64,000 nucleotides of DNA from assembly GCA_000320545.1 (NCBI GenBank), contig ADNK01000824.1, positions 1 through 64,000 of the forward strand. Reading direction: 5' to 3'. The position numbers and the translations under genes are program-made. Below the pieces are notes generated by a model. The model saw nothing but the letters and a program-made list of their open reading frames with translations, was not told the DNA's origin and ran no database searches. This document shows positions 11,957 through 24,862 of the stretch, one piece after another (the first letter of the stretch is position 1; every line of letters begins with the position of its first letter). Source of the DNA: Bigelowiella natans CCMP2755 (lineage: Eukaryota > Cercozoa > Chlorarachniophyceae).

Positions 11957-13471
11957 TTACTGCTTCCGTTTGACCTGTGCTTTTTCTATAATGTCTGCCA
12001 CGTAGTCGTTTGTGGCTTCAGGGGTCTCTTTGAGCAGCACACTGGTCCTTCTCGTGGCTTGCACCGGGGCAGGAGGGACTGAGGGAGGAGGTAAATAACA
12101 ACAATCGCACCAATTACAGCAGCAGCAGCAGCAGCAGCAACAACCCCAAAACAATTCATGCCAACGGCGACTATCAATAGACGGTGGTTCAAGGACGATC
12201 TCATCAGTCATCATGTCTGCGACGAAATGAATCAATGCGATTTTTGGACGTGTGAAGAAGGATTTTAGGCTGAGGATGCTGATAAATGAGAAGAAGAAGA
12301 AGAAGAAGAAGAAGAAGAAGAAGATGCATCGAACAATATCTATTTATCCTGTCATTCATAGAACTATTAGACGCCTACCCCCTTCTCCCGCTGGAATCCA
12401 GATCGTGTTATGATCGCTCTTCCTCTGTAGCTGCTCTTTTTGCTTAATCTCAGTGCTTCCTGCCCCCCCCGTCTCCCCCTTGTGTTCAGCATCATACCTT
12501 GCAAAAATATAGAGGAGAAGCAATGGGAGGAAGAGAGAAGAGTGAAATGGGCAGCAGTAGTAAAGCATCCTCTTCATCCTCCCCCCCTTTTCTAATTCTC
12601 CCCAAAACTCCCTCTCCATTCCTCTTCTCATATATTGTTTTCTTTATGTCAGTCAACTGTCTAGACCATCCCGCCGCCGCCCCCCCCCTCCCCACCAAAA
12701 AAAAAGGTTGCTTCGCTTACTGAATCTTGCTCCGCATGTATGTTCGCATGAGGAAGAAGTTGAGGCTGCTGAGCCATAAAGCCCCCTCTCTGAACGCATC
12801 GAATCTCCTTAGCAGCTGCAACGCTTTCTCCTGGACCTACATGAGCGTAGCAGTAAGTAAGTAGTAGCATGGTTGTCGGTCTATCACTATACAGGCAAAC
12901 TAAGACGACGACACCAGAACTTATTACGAACGATGAAGAGCAGAGCAGTTTCTTAGCGAGGAGCACTAGCATTCATTCTCCTCCTCCTCCTCCTCTTCTA
13001 ATGCTTTTAAAGCTTCGCGCATAGTAATAGTAGTAGTAGTAATAGTAGTAGATACTAGGAGCAGCAGCAGCACCTGTCGGGAAGAGTGCAAGAGACATAT
13101 AGCGATAGGGTATAGCCCTCCTTGCGACTCGGGCAGAAGTGTGAGGAGCTGTATCAGCTTCTCGTTGTTGTCCAGTGTGCTCAGGAAATAGTCCAAGATT
13201 TCCACGAAGCCATCCTTCTTCAACGATCTTGCTTCATGCTGTAGCCGCCGAACAAACCGCGCGACCTTGCCCGACTCCTGGGTGGAATGATGTGGGTGTT
13301 GTTATTGTTTTGAGGTTGTTGCAGCAGCTTTTTTGCGCAACATTGATGACATGTATTGCATTCATCCTGGGAGTCTCAGTAGCAGTTGTTGTTGTTGCAG
13401 GAAGGTGGGGAGGGGGGCGGTTGCCAATCGTATTCTCCCCGCTTCTCCACCACGTCTATTCTCTTTCTCTA

Positions 13472-13557
<86 letters not shown>

Positions 13558-14133
13558 ATACCACAACTTTAACTACCTCGCCGCAAGGTCCGCTAAACTT
13601 TCGACTTGCGCGCTGCTCAGCGTGCCGACGGAACTGCGTCGTGTCCTTCAACATACGAATGCGCACATGGTTGGCCGACAACGTCGCCTCACCCGCCGAG
13701 GAGTCCCCAAATGCCATATCCACCACCCGTTGCGTGTAAGCGGTCATCATTTCTCTCACCCAGACCTCTCCTCTTCCCATCGTCAGGCCTACACGCACTT
13801 CCCCTGCAAATTCGTTGTCATACCTTTTTTTTGGAGGGTGGGCAAGGGGGGGGGAGGAGGGGGGGAGGGGGGTGGTTGGACCAAAGTTCGTCAGGATCAA
13901 TTGTAAGTTTTTAGCACGAATTTCGTTGAGATTCGCTCGTGTCGCAGGTTAGAAACTATCAGCGTTTTTCAGCCATGCGTTAGTAAGGAATGCAATGAGC
14001 CATTTGAAGACTAGATGAGTTTATAATTCTACTACTACTATGCTGCTGCTGCTGCTGCTGTTGCTACTACTTTTTGATATCGTGAAATCTTTCAGCAGGG
14101 ATATCAGCAGCAGCTGCAGCACCATCAGGAGCA

Positions 14134-14165
<32 letters not shown>

Positions 14166-15646
14166 ACTTTGTCTGCTTGGTTTATAGACCACGGTTGAGG
14201 AAGAAGACCTTTGATCCCTACTACTATTCCTACTAACACTTCTACTGCTGCTGCCCCTTAAGCTGTTGCTATGCTTGCCTCCCCCTTCCTTACTGCCAAC
14301 GCCACTGCTGCTTCTTGCCGTCCTTCCACCAGCCTTTGTTGTTGCTATTGTTGTCGGCGCCTCTATCGTCGTGTCTGCCTTCACTGGTTTCGATGAGGAG
14401 GGGGCTGTCGTGGTCGTTGACGACCTTCTCCTCGCAGCCTCAGCAGGATCAGCTTTTAGGTCCTCCTTGTAGGACGCCGCCATCGTTACCTTCCCTGTGT
14501 TTAGGTCACAGCATACATCCCACCAGGCCTCGCGTTGAGCAAAGATCGGGTTGGTCACCCCTGCAACGTACCTGTGACAGCGCAGTATTTTGTCGTGGTA
14601 AGCCGCTTTATTGACGACGAGGAGGAGGGAAGGGGTGGGGGGGGATGGCTCACAGCGAGCACTTCGCTTAGCTTGGATGAACACACGCACGCTATGATAG
14701 AACATGGCCGCAATGTGATAATAATACTAATAATACCGAATTCCCAACATTCAAACAGCGGTACAAACGACGATGTTAATTCGTCCTGCACCTTGGCTCT
14801 CTTGGCCACGTTTGATTCAAATTTGTTGTCTAAAGGCCAAAGAAAGCAGTACTCTCTTCATTATTCCCCCCCCCCCCCCCCCTCTTCAACTCGCTTACCC
14901 TTTGGTATTGAGGAGTGTGTCTAGATTTGTGAGACTGGTGTACGGGAACACACGGCGCTTTACCCCCGAAAGGGGCGGGCTGATGAGCAGGCAAGCGGCC
15001 AGCACATGCTCCACAACGTCCGAAGCTGGCAAGTTGTGGCCGATGAACAACACCTGTGCAGCACCAATCAATCAATAACTAGGCTCACATTGCGAGACCT
15101 CCGTTGTTGGTATCACGTCATCGAGTTACCAACGGCCTTTTCTTTTCCCCACATATTCCGAGAACAAGGATTCATCTTAATTCCCAAAATCCTGAGCCTA
15201 TTCTTCTCCTCCCCTCCCCACTATTATTCTCTCTGTCGTCGTTATGACCCTTCGTTCAAGCAACATAGCGTTGAATATCGTCATGAAATCTTTGTCAAAA
15301 CGCTGGAGCAGCACGAGCAAGCGTGCCTTTCCGATCTCGTCCTCTCCCACTACTGGGGGCACTGTCGTCACCACATCTTCTGACCGCCAACTAGAGAGGG
15401 AGGAGGATAGGTTAGGTTGCGCTTATTTAGTTTTGTTTTGTGCATGTGCATGTGCATGTGTGTGTGTGCGCGCGCGCGTGTGTGCGTGTCCTTCCGGGAC
15501 AGGGAGGGAGGGGGGGAGGGAGAGAAAGAGAAGCTGCTGCCACGCCATATGAAAAATGTAGGTACCTATCACCTTTTTTGGCACACCGCAAGCACCCTCC
15601 CCCCCCCCCCCTCTCTGTTTGCCTGTCACTGCTCGTCTCTATTTCG

Positions 15647-15686
<40 letters not shown>

Positions 15687-16083
15687 CACTTGTCTCAATC
15701 TATCACATACCGGATTTGCAGTTTCAAGTCAGGCATGGGTCGCATGTGTGCGGGTCGTAGCCTGGAAGCACGTATGAGCGCCTTCTGCACACCCGAGAGG
15801 CCCGTGTAGCGAGAGGGAATCACCATGGCGTTGATTCGCTCATAGAGCTCCTTGATAATGTCGCGGTCCATCTCGGGTGACGACTGTAAGGCGTAAGCAA
15901 AATGTTAAAAGAGAGAGAAATCGTTTGCCACCATAAAATTGAAAAAGAAGAAAAAGCAAAAGAAGAAGCGAGCACGCACATTACTACCCTCCCAATCTCT
16001 ATTTTTTCACAATAACATCACAACCATTGGCATTTCTTTGAACAATTAATGGTTATCGTTCTCGTCTTTAGCATAATCATTGT

Positions 16084-16125
<42 letters not shown>

Positions 16126-17164
16126 CTCTCTCTCTCTTCCTCCCACCAGCTACTTCCTCCTACTTTCACTACCTGTTGGAGCAGTTCCTCGAGGGCAAGG
16201 TTGATGACGGGCTCCAGTGCATGTATGAACGTGTGGGGCGAGCAGACGGCGACAGCCTTTGTCACTGACCCTCGCTTAACCTTATCGTCCTTTTTGGCCA
16301 GTAAGCAGCTGATGCAGTGCAGAAATGGCGGGGTCCTTTCTGAGGAGGACGAAGATACGGATGCGGTGCCCCCCCTTACCTGTGGGGTACAATCCATAAA
16401 ACAAATGGTTGGCTGTCAGATCTCGGTTCCGCATTCTGGATTGCGACACGAGCGATAGAGCGAGTCTTGAGATATATCCAAATACACGGCACAGGTTGAA
16501 ACCGCTGACGAAAAAAACCCATATAGGTAGGTACTAAGCTCTCACATTTCTACTATCATCAATTACTACGGAAACCTGTTCGTCCTTCGTATCAGCTTTA
16601 TCGGCGATCGAGTCCCCTTTCTGTTTAAAATCGTTACCATCTGTACTGTGTTGATGCTGAGGGAGCATAAAGACTGTCTTGTCTCTCAAGCGCGAATGGG
16701 AGCCCTCTGGTAGCATCGCCTCTGCCAGGAAGCTGTCGCTGGCGAAGCTCGGAGGCATACGCTGAAGTAGTTGTATAGGTGAGATAATCCCAACCACTTG
16801 TCGGTTGCTATGACCTAAACACATAAATCTCGCAGAACATGTACTAACTTCGGAGAAAAAATCTTCTTCGGCTGGTACGCTTCTTCTTTTTTCAATTCCT
16901 CCATCCTTCAGTACGATTCCTTACCCTGACTCTCCATACAATCTCTCTCTATCTGTTTCTCTCTCTCTTTATCCTCCCCCCTCTCTGACTTTCATGTGCA
17001 TTCTCGCTCGGGAATGTTGCTATTCTTCCCTGTGACGGCACCTTTGGGTGTTGGTAGCGCACAACCGAGCCCTCTAAGAGATCAAACTCCGCCAATACGC
17101 AGAACATCGCGTGCTTCTTGCTTCCATTTTGGCCTCCAGTGGAATTCTTCTCCGACCTCTCCAT
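11957..17164 (-). CDS. Afi1/SPA-type DENN-domain protein
   Basis: Member of the Afi1/SPA (stabilisation of polarity axis) branch of DENN proteins, which act with small GTPases in vesicle traffic and polarised secretion. ATG at 17162-17164. Coding blocks lie near 17000-17164 (AEFDLLEGSVVRYQHP), 16560-16814 (LAEAMLPEGSHSR), 16170-16450 (CLLAKKDDKVKRGSVTKAV), 15710-15890, 15220-15380 (FDKDFMTIFNAMLL), 14915-15060 (LFIGHNLPASDVVEHVLAAC, CLLISPPLSGVKRRVFPYT), 14090-14570 (YVAGVTNPIFAQREAWWDV), 13560-13790, 13090-13290, 12720-12825 (LRRFDAFREGALWLSSLNFF) and 11957-12225 (stop 11957-11959). All the family's signature blocks are present and in order. Between the WWDV block and 14090 lies a long Ser/Ala-rich insert with poly-Ala and poly-Ser. 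A cysteine run (about 9 Cys) near 12120-12145 may instead be intronic. Exon ends are approximate; the family call is strong. Confidence 0.85.
13478..13554. repeat. Self-complementary (CT)n-(CA)5-(GA)n tract
   Basis: About 36 bases of CT repeat, about 11 bases of CA, then about 30 bases of AG repeat, within a DENN-gene intron. The CT and AG arms are complementary, so the strand can fold into a long hairpin with the CA segment as loop; the polypurine/polypyrimidine arms are also triplex-prone. Confidence 0.9.
16084..16136. repeat. (CA)n(CT)n microsatellite
   Basis: CA repeat of about 38 bases followed by a short CT repeat in an intron of the DENN gene, just beyond the SPA-domain exon. Another mixed tract of GTGCAT/GT/GC lies near 15440-15489. 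Confidence 0.9.
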
Positions 17165-17682
17165 GATAACGCTAGGAGGGGACGATGCCTGCCGTCCTCC
17201 TCTCTGTTGCGCTTTGGCTCTTCTGCCTTAGAACACTCGAATTTCAACTTGGTCGGTCACTTCCCCGATGAATAATTGTCTGCATAATATTGCAATTAAC
17301 CTATATATTTTTCCTAAGCGTCAGGGAGAATTGATTGTCGTAGAGTTTTCTGTTCTATAATTGAATACAGCTCATGAAACTATTGCGTCTTCAATTCGGA
17401 GTTGTCTCGAAAATAAAATTGTGCTAAAAAAGAGATACTCTGGAGTTTTTTGCTTGCGACCACCTAGCACTTGTGTCTTTGAAAATTATTGGCATACTTT
17501 CCCTTTTGAAAACTCAGCAGCGCAGTATGAGGTATCACGAAAAAATACGATATGATCATGTCAAAAGGCTGAAAATATTGATGTCGTAGATGCGTAATAG
17601 ATTACATATACGATGTTCAACCTTAGTTTTTTGTTACCCTCCAGATCTCAATTTTCAATTCTGCGCTTGGTTCGGGGGGGAA
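17165..17682. promoter_or_regulatory. Divergent intergenic region
   Basis: The 518 bases between the ATGs of the DENN gene (-) and the DDEPL gene (+). It should hold both promoters. It is AT-richer towards the centre (TATATATTTTTCC near 17310), with no coding signal. The GCATGC-type texture of 3' flanks is absent here. Confidence 0.55.
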
Positions 17683-19502
17683 ATGAGCAGCAGCCGGCCC
17701 TCGAGAAGGACGAAGAAGGTGGTGAACTATGCTCCAGACTCTGACGATAGCAGTGACGATGAACCTCTGGTACGCAAAGGAAGAGCGGTGGGAAAGAGGG
17801 AGGGGAATGGCTACTTGCGTGGTTTCAAGTTCCAAACAAAAGCATTTCTGAATGTTATAAGTCTCTGTGAGCCTAACTTTGTAGTTATTCAATGGGATGT
17901 TTTACGTGGGAAACATTAGAGTCACCGAGCAGAACTCTTCGTTTTTTATTTATAAACCTATCTAAATTCATAACTAACCCCAGGTGAATAAAAAAGTGAC
18001 GAAGAAGCCGAAGAAACCAGTCTATGCCGATGATAGCAGCAGTGATGATGAGCCACTCTTGGTAATGAAATATCTGTACTATATTTGGTTAATAATGCGC
18101 GTGTGCGGGTACCTGATTTCACCCCTAATCCCCAAGAAAAAGAACGGGCCAAAGAAGAAAGCAAAGAAGAGGAGCACAACCAAGTCGAAATCGGCCTCAA
18201 AATCAAAATCAAAATCATCGAAGAATAAGTCAAAATCGACCTCGTCAAAGAAAACGAAAAGGGGGACTAAGAAAGCGAAAAAGGAGACAAAGGCGCCAAA
18301 GTTCGAGAAAATGGGCCAAAAGAAAGAGACCCCTCCCGAAGCGAATCCCACGCGGATGTTCTATGAGAGTCTCTTCAAGGAAAAACCAGATAGTTTGATG
18401 GTGATTGTAATCTATTCCACTTGTCCTACCTGATACAAATGAAACTTCTACTCGCCCACACTTTCCATTTTTGTAGTTTCCATGTGTCTCTCTCATGAAG
18501 AAACACATACAAAACGCATCTCTCTAAACTTCATTTTTATGAAGCGCTAAATGATTGCCTCGCGACCGTTTTCGTTTTTGCTGCATGCATGATAAGTACG
18601 CTTCCATTCTTTTAGGCTATAAAGTATATGCTTTACTTCGGAGTCTTCAGCAAGGAGGACTGTGCTAAGTGGGACGAAAAATTAGATTCAACTGATAGAA
18701 AGCACACCGTCCAAAAAACAGGAGTTGCCAGTCCGGTAATGATGATAAGCAAAGTCATAAAACATTTCGCAACGATGATGATTATATCATTCACACTCAA
18801 ATCAATTTTGATCCTCCTCCTTTTTCTCATCCTCCGCTCGCTCGACCACCTTCCCTCTTTCTAGGGCCGTCGGGGAGCAGGGTCCAAACGGAAGGCGAGC
18901 ACAGCGGCGAAGAAAAACGTAAGATAAATGTGATGTAAATTGAGAGCGACAGCAGCATTCTGAGTGGTGGTGTCCTTTATCATCATCGAAAGGTGAAACG
19001 TCGACGTGTCAAAAAAGAGGAGGAAGATAGCGATGACGACAGCGATGACGAACCTTTGATAAAACCAGCACCTAAGAAAACAAAGAACAAGCCGAAAAGT
19101 AAGGCGACCCCGTCGTCCACATCATCATCATCATCATCCTCAAATGGTAGGGTGAAAAAAGAAAAAAAGGACAGTGACGATGATGATGACGACGAGGACG
19201 CGCCGTTGATAAAAAAACGCAAAGGATCCGCGAATAAGGTCGTAACAATATCACAAACGCAAACAATATGGAATGAGGGAGGGGAGGACTGGGTAGGATC
19301 TAGTGGGGAAAGAGCTTGTAAAGTAATACGATCTTCCTGTCTACAGAAAATTGTTGTCCCTGGCGATGACGATGACGACGACGACGACGATGACGACGAT
19401 GATGTTCCATTGACGAAAGTTAAATCTGAGAACAAGAAAGCGATGGATGAAGAAGATGATGATAGCTCAGACGACGACGAGCCACTTTTTAAGAAAAAGT
19501 GA
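17683..19502 (+). CDS. Basic nuclear-type protein with repeated DDEPL motifs
   Basis: Seven exons, all separated by phase-0 introns: 17683-17769, 17984-18061, 18137-18400, 18616-18735, 18865-18918, 18993-19238, 19347-19502 (TGA), giving 334 residues. The acidic motif recurs as SSDDEPL, SSDDEPLL, SDDEPLIKPAP, EDAPLIKKRK, DDVPLTKVK and SDDDEPLFKKK. Exons 1 and 2 end exactly at a motif. Between motifs lie Lys/Ser tracts (KSKSASKSKSKSSKNKSKS), typical of nucleolar or chromatin-binding tails with casein-kinase-2-like acidic serine sites. The only part that looks folded spans exons 3-4: RMFYESLFKEKPDSLMAIK followed by YMLYFGVFSKEDCAKWDEKL. I recall similar short modules in uncharacterised proteins of other eukaryotes but cannot name a family. 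No enzyme motif. Function unknown; nuclear location inferred from composition. Confidence 0.85.
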
Positions 19503-20376
19503 TCTAGAAAGATAATTCTTTGACTGTTTTCGATGATGATTGACGATTTAAAGTGAGTTTGAGGAATGTTTACTGTACATTGTGACATCGCGTCGATGCG
19601 CCACGCAGCATGCAAGTGCTAGAGTGCATGGCAGACAAGTTGTCGTACACTGCTGTCCGTGCTTGCTGTCGTGCAGGCTGATGTTGCGATGCGTAGAAAA
19701 CATTCATTTCCGTGTCTCACTAGACGTTTAGCTAGCTAGGCTTGCATGCGCATGCATTTGCGCGACGAATTTGCTGCCGACAGTTTCCACATAAGAAACT
19801 AAGTACATGTAGTTCCTATGCACACGTGTCTCTATCTCAACTAGCTTGCATGCCTGATTCACACATCAGTTCTTTCGCTTCCCACCATGGTTCACATGTG
19901 TGGCATGCTTTTTGCATTGGTACATGAGTACACACATGCATCCATGCTAGCATGTGAACTGTCACAAATGGTTCCTGAGCGCACATTGTGTTCCTGCTCC
20001 TACATGTGTGCGTGCCTCTTAGCACACATCAATGCAATGCAACGCGTTGCGTTTGTTTGAACCGAAGCATGGTTTGAAATCTCGCATGTATGCATGCACG
20101 GCTAGATGGCTCCAGAGCCTAGAGATGTTCGTGTGTGCTTTGATGAATGTGGGTAGTTTTAAAGAGTTACACGCCACGTTTTGTAGCTAGCCCTACACGT
20201 GTTGAGCAACACTAGCAACAGCTGACGTGTAATGTAGCGAAATCATCAACGCTACTACGACACTTATTTGGCTTGTGCAAAATTAGCCCCTAGTGCTAGT
20301 TGTGCGAAAAAATGACCTAGCGTACACTGACTCCCACCAACATCTGTCCTCACACACAGGCTCGAATGGAACACAA
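19503..20376. other. Convergent intergenic region, word-rich texture
   Basis: 3' flanks of the DDEPL gene and the myosin gene. Strongly enriched in GCATGC, GCATGCAT, ACATGTGT, CTAGC and TTGCG words from 19560 to 20260. No gene or RNA fold recognised. Confidence 0.6.
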
Positions 20377-21667
20377 TCAGGTGGTAGGAGGCAATGGAGG
20401 TGGACTCTGCTTGTATATTGAATTTTTGTCTGCGGTCTTTAGAGCAAACTTTGGATCTTGAAATACTGGAGGTTCCATGGTCACCGGGAGAACACTTACA
20501 TCCGTTATTGCTTTTACCTTTCGATTGCGCGTGAAATATGATAAATTGGATTGAAAGTCTAGACATCTTTCCTAAACGGCAAACCTCTTCTAGTGTCGGC
20601 CGATATCCTCCTTTGTTGGGCTTGAAATCAAGGAGCAAGACTAGGGTTGCAAGAGTTTCTTTGTTGGATAGTACCTAAATATAATTTAATCTAACTATTT
20701 TTTCCATCATCGACAAGGGAGTATAGTAAACCATCAACTTCCTGCAGTCCACTGGGTTTTTGATGTCGAAGTCGAAGTCAGCGTACAGAGATGCGTAGGA
20801 TTGAACGCATTCTCGTACCTGTCATCCAAAGTATTATTAGACATTGCGACCCTGTAAATGGTTATAATAACCTCTCCAGTTGGTGGGAAACAGTAGTAGG
20901 CTAAATACATTAGTTTCCACAGCTTCACCATGCTGCAAAGCAATGAAGATATCGGTTCGAATGATGGAATTTGAAACATATTTTAACGTATAATTTTTAA
21001 TTACCTTTCCTCGTATTTATTCTCTGTCAATTGCTTTAGTATTTGTACAAACAGCTCCTCATGCAAATCCGGATACTTTCGTGCTTGCTCCAGTGCTAGT
21101 ACATAAAGACTTCATCATGCTCTAATTTACGATGCTTACGCTTCACTGATACCTTCAAAACCAAGTGTAACTGGAAACGCGTGGAAAACCTATTCCCACC
21201 AATCAGATAAAGGCATGCGTGGATGATGCGAAAACTTAGGAAGCTACCTCGCCGCTATAGAAGAGAAGATTGCGGAACATGTGTTTGGCCACTTGCTTAG
21301 TTTCGTGATTAGACTGATAAAGCCTTGTGATTGAGTGCGGGATAGGTTGCGTTTGGAAAATCTGGGAAGCAAGTTGGACATAAGTTAAAAAACACAAAAA
21401 GGTGGAGGTGCCTACCAATTGATGAGTCTTATGGTATCCGCGGGAAAAGAAAACTTTTTTCAAATACTCTGATTTCGATCGGAGGATTGAAAGCTGGGCA
21501 AGTGGAAACAACCCCCTAACGAGAGAATATTAGTGCACGGAATGGATCACAAAAAAAGAATATACTTCAAGCTTCGGTAACGATCCATTTCTTGCTCCAG
21601 TGTATTTGACAAAGGAATATTTGAACTAATAATAATGTCCCGTAGACGTAAATTAATGTATGAACGG

Positions 21668-21708
<41 letters not shown>

Positions 21709-24700
21709 AAAATATTTAATATGATCCACGAATTCCAAGTCAAATAAAAAACTAGTGGTGAAGAAACGGTATGTAGAGGAGCAAGGATTAAGAAGACGAT
21801 TCAGAAGAAAAATTGCCATTGGAAAGAGAGAAGGAAAGAAGAGAGAAGGGAGATGAGCGAAAATATTTACCCTGTCCTTACTTGACTTCTTCGGATATTA
21901 TAAACACTCCCACGTTTTGCTTCAGAACTGATTTGTATCGAATCTGCAGGAGCTCTACCAAGAGCGCGCACTGGCTCGCCCAAAGACGATTTACTTTCAA
22001 GGTCGTCATTTGCCCTAAGAAAGGATTCCGCTTGAATTACTTCCGGCTGCTCTCGAAGCCACTTCGTGTTTGCGAATTGAACCAGGTATCTTAGCTTACA
22101 GTAAAAAGGATGCCGTGTTAAATATAACATACACACAGAGTACTCTTATACCACGATCATCAATCATTAGTACCTTCGGAATGTTACGGTCATCAAGGGC
22201 TTTTCGCAGCTTCAGGACAAGCAACTCTTGCTTGTTCATCATGTATCTGTGGAAAACGTTCAAATATGAGTAATCATTGAGAACATGCTAACACGGGCAC
22301 TCTGCGAAGGTCGCAAGACTTCTGTCCTCACCATCTTCCAATTTCATTGTATTGATCTCGTTATCTTCATCATCATCTGCAAACTTAATATATGCCTCTA
22401 TCGTTCTTAGACTCACGCTATGTGTCCTCCACGATCGATAAGCTCTTTCATCCTTTTCTAACAGTTTAGGATGAAATGAAATGAAACGTTTTAATCTAAG
22501 CTGAGACCGTGAATAATTTAATATGAAAGATTACCTGAGCCTGCAAATCAAGCTCCCCTACCTGCCGCAGTAACCCCTACACGGCCACTACTTCGTCAGG
22601 TGTTTGAAAGTGCATATGGAACTACGAAAGAACCTTAATATCAGTCGTGGAGACTTTTTCAATTGCCTTTTCCAGACTCGTATGAAGTTCTTTCTGTAAA
22701 GATGGCAGCAGATTTTGTGATTTTGTAAGCGGTATCAATGTGCAACCAAAACCATAACCGTACCTCGATAACGATAGCAGCTAGGATTTTCCTTGAAATT
22801 CTGGATGATTTATTCATCATTAGAATTGGTTATCTGGAGTTACAATTTTCCACACCTGACTTGCCTGTTACCAGGAGCTTCCTTTACTTCTGGCGCTTCG
22901 AGCAACTTGAAGTATAAACGCATATAAGCATAGGCGAAGTCTAAGAGAAATAGGGAACCTCTCGGAGAAGAGCCTCATTCCTTTTGCTTGCAGCTTCGTC
23001 AAGTCTTTCCGCCATATCTGAGGGACGGCATTCTTTATTTCTTGTGTACCAAAACCACCTATAACTTCTGTAGGTACCTGGATCAATCGGTACGTCTGGG
23101 CCACCTTCGATGCCGATCCCCTGCATCACAGCTTCAGTGGCTCTACAGACCAACAGAAATGATGAACAACTAGAAGAGGGGAATGGCAAGGGAGGACATT
23201 TACTTTTGCCTATTAGACTCTAGTTCTCGCTTCCTCTCCAGCACACGTAGGCGAGCACCGTCTAGTTGCTTAAGATTTTTCACCCGAACACCTACATAAT
23301 TCACTTATTAGGTTGATTGTTATCGTAAGTATAGATTATTCATACTCACCAAGTAAAGTTTCCTCCTCGATGGCAATATCCATCGCAGATTGCCTATTTT
23401 CTTCAGGATTTATTTGCAACCTTATTAGATACCTTTCCGCCCCATCGTCGTAGTCATCAACTTGCGCGATTCGCCCATTGAACTCCGAGTTGACAGACAA
23501 GCCGACTACAACTACAAAGGAACCCACAGGGTACAGCTCAAGGCCGACTTTAGTTTTTGTGATCAATTCATTCGCCTTTGCTTCTGCATCCCTCTTTATC
23601 TTATATTCTCTTTCTTCAGCCATCAAACGTTCTTTCTCCTGACGCAATTTTTCTTTTTCTTCATGGTCTTCGAGTAATCTTTCATTTTCCTCTACTTCAC
23701 GTATTTTCCTTGCCCTTTCAGCTTCCTCCGCTTGTCTCTCGTGTTCCAGCCACTCTAGACTTGCAATTTCCAACCTAGTGAAACCGAGAGTGCCCACCTT
23801 TGGAATGAGCTCTTCTTCCAGATATTTTTTCTCTTTCTTTTGCTGAGCCTCCAAAACTAAGCACGTCATCGTAGTCTAGAATATGATGTATATTATATTC
23901 TTGAAATGATGTGTGTTTCCAACAAAAATTATATGACCTTCAACAGATTTTCGGCTTCTTTAATTTCAGTTTCTTTGTTTCGGCTGCCGATGTATCTGAA
24001 CTTTTCCATAACCTCTTCTAATTTCGATACATCATCTATCGTGAGCTTCTCCCCACGACCTTGCATTTCCCGGAGACAGCTTTCAAGAAATAACATAAAT
24101 GAATTCAAAAGCGTAATGTATTATAATGACGACCTTTTGAAATCATAGATAACAGACAGTTCCGCTTCTAAACGAGCAAGCAACTTTCGAGCTTCGGCAA
24201 CCTCCTTCAAGTCTTTTGTTTGCTTATTTCCATCCTAAAATGTATCCACATTTTTTAACATTTGGTGTAAAACGGCAGAAAAATAAGATACCGCTAGTCT
24301 AATAGATTCCTGTAACTCTTTGACATCTTCATGCAATATTGCATTTTTAACCATATCCTGTGTTTAATCAGATGTAAGTACAAAGATTGCGTGAGTAGTA
24401 GAATGATTAACCTTGATTCTTGCGAATTCCGCTAGCTGAGCTACGAGATTGTCAGCACGACCTATGGAGCACATCTTCTCAGAAGTATCTTAAAAGAAAG
24501 ATCCAACCTCACCACATACCACGGGCTGATATCATCTTCTCAGATAAGTTTTGGGTTGGAAATTCCTTCACCAACGCTTCGACACTGCCCTTTGCAGCTA
24601 ACAAGGCTTGGATATCCTTCGCTTCACAAGCCTTTTGGATTAGAGTATACACCCGATCTTCGTTGTCAAGGAACTCTGCCAAGTCCCTCAGATTCTTTAC

Positions 24701-24821
24701 AAAATGAGGATTTGTTTCTTCAAGCTCCACATTATCCACATCCTTCATCACGGCTCTCAATTTTGGTAAATCGCGAGATCTCGCTGCATCTTGAGCTTTC
24801 CGGAAAACTTTAATCAAAATC

Positions 24822-24862
<41 letters not shown>

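Noticed and set aside
12120-12145. Poly-Cys run as a functional metal-binding feature of the DENN protein
   Set aside because: It comes from a (GCA)n repeat and can be partly removed by a 60-base GT-AG intron in the same frame.
20264-20376. Extended C-terminus of the myosin to a stop at 20264
   Set aside because: That reading ignores a good donor (AAAG|GTAAAA) and acceptor (CCTCCAG) which give a coherent proline-rich end at 20377.
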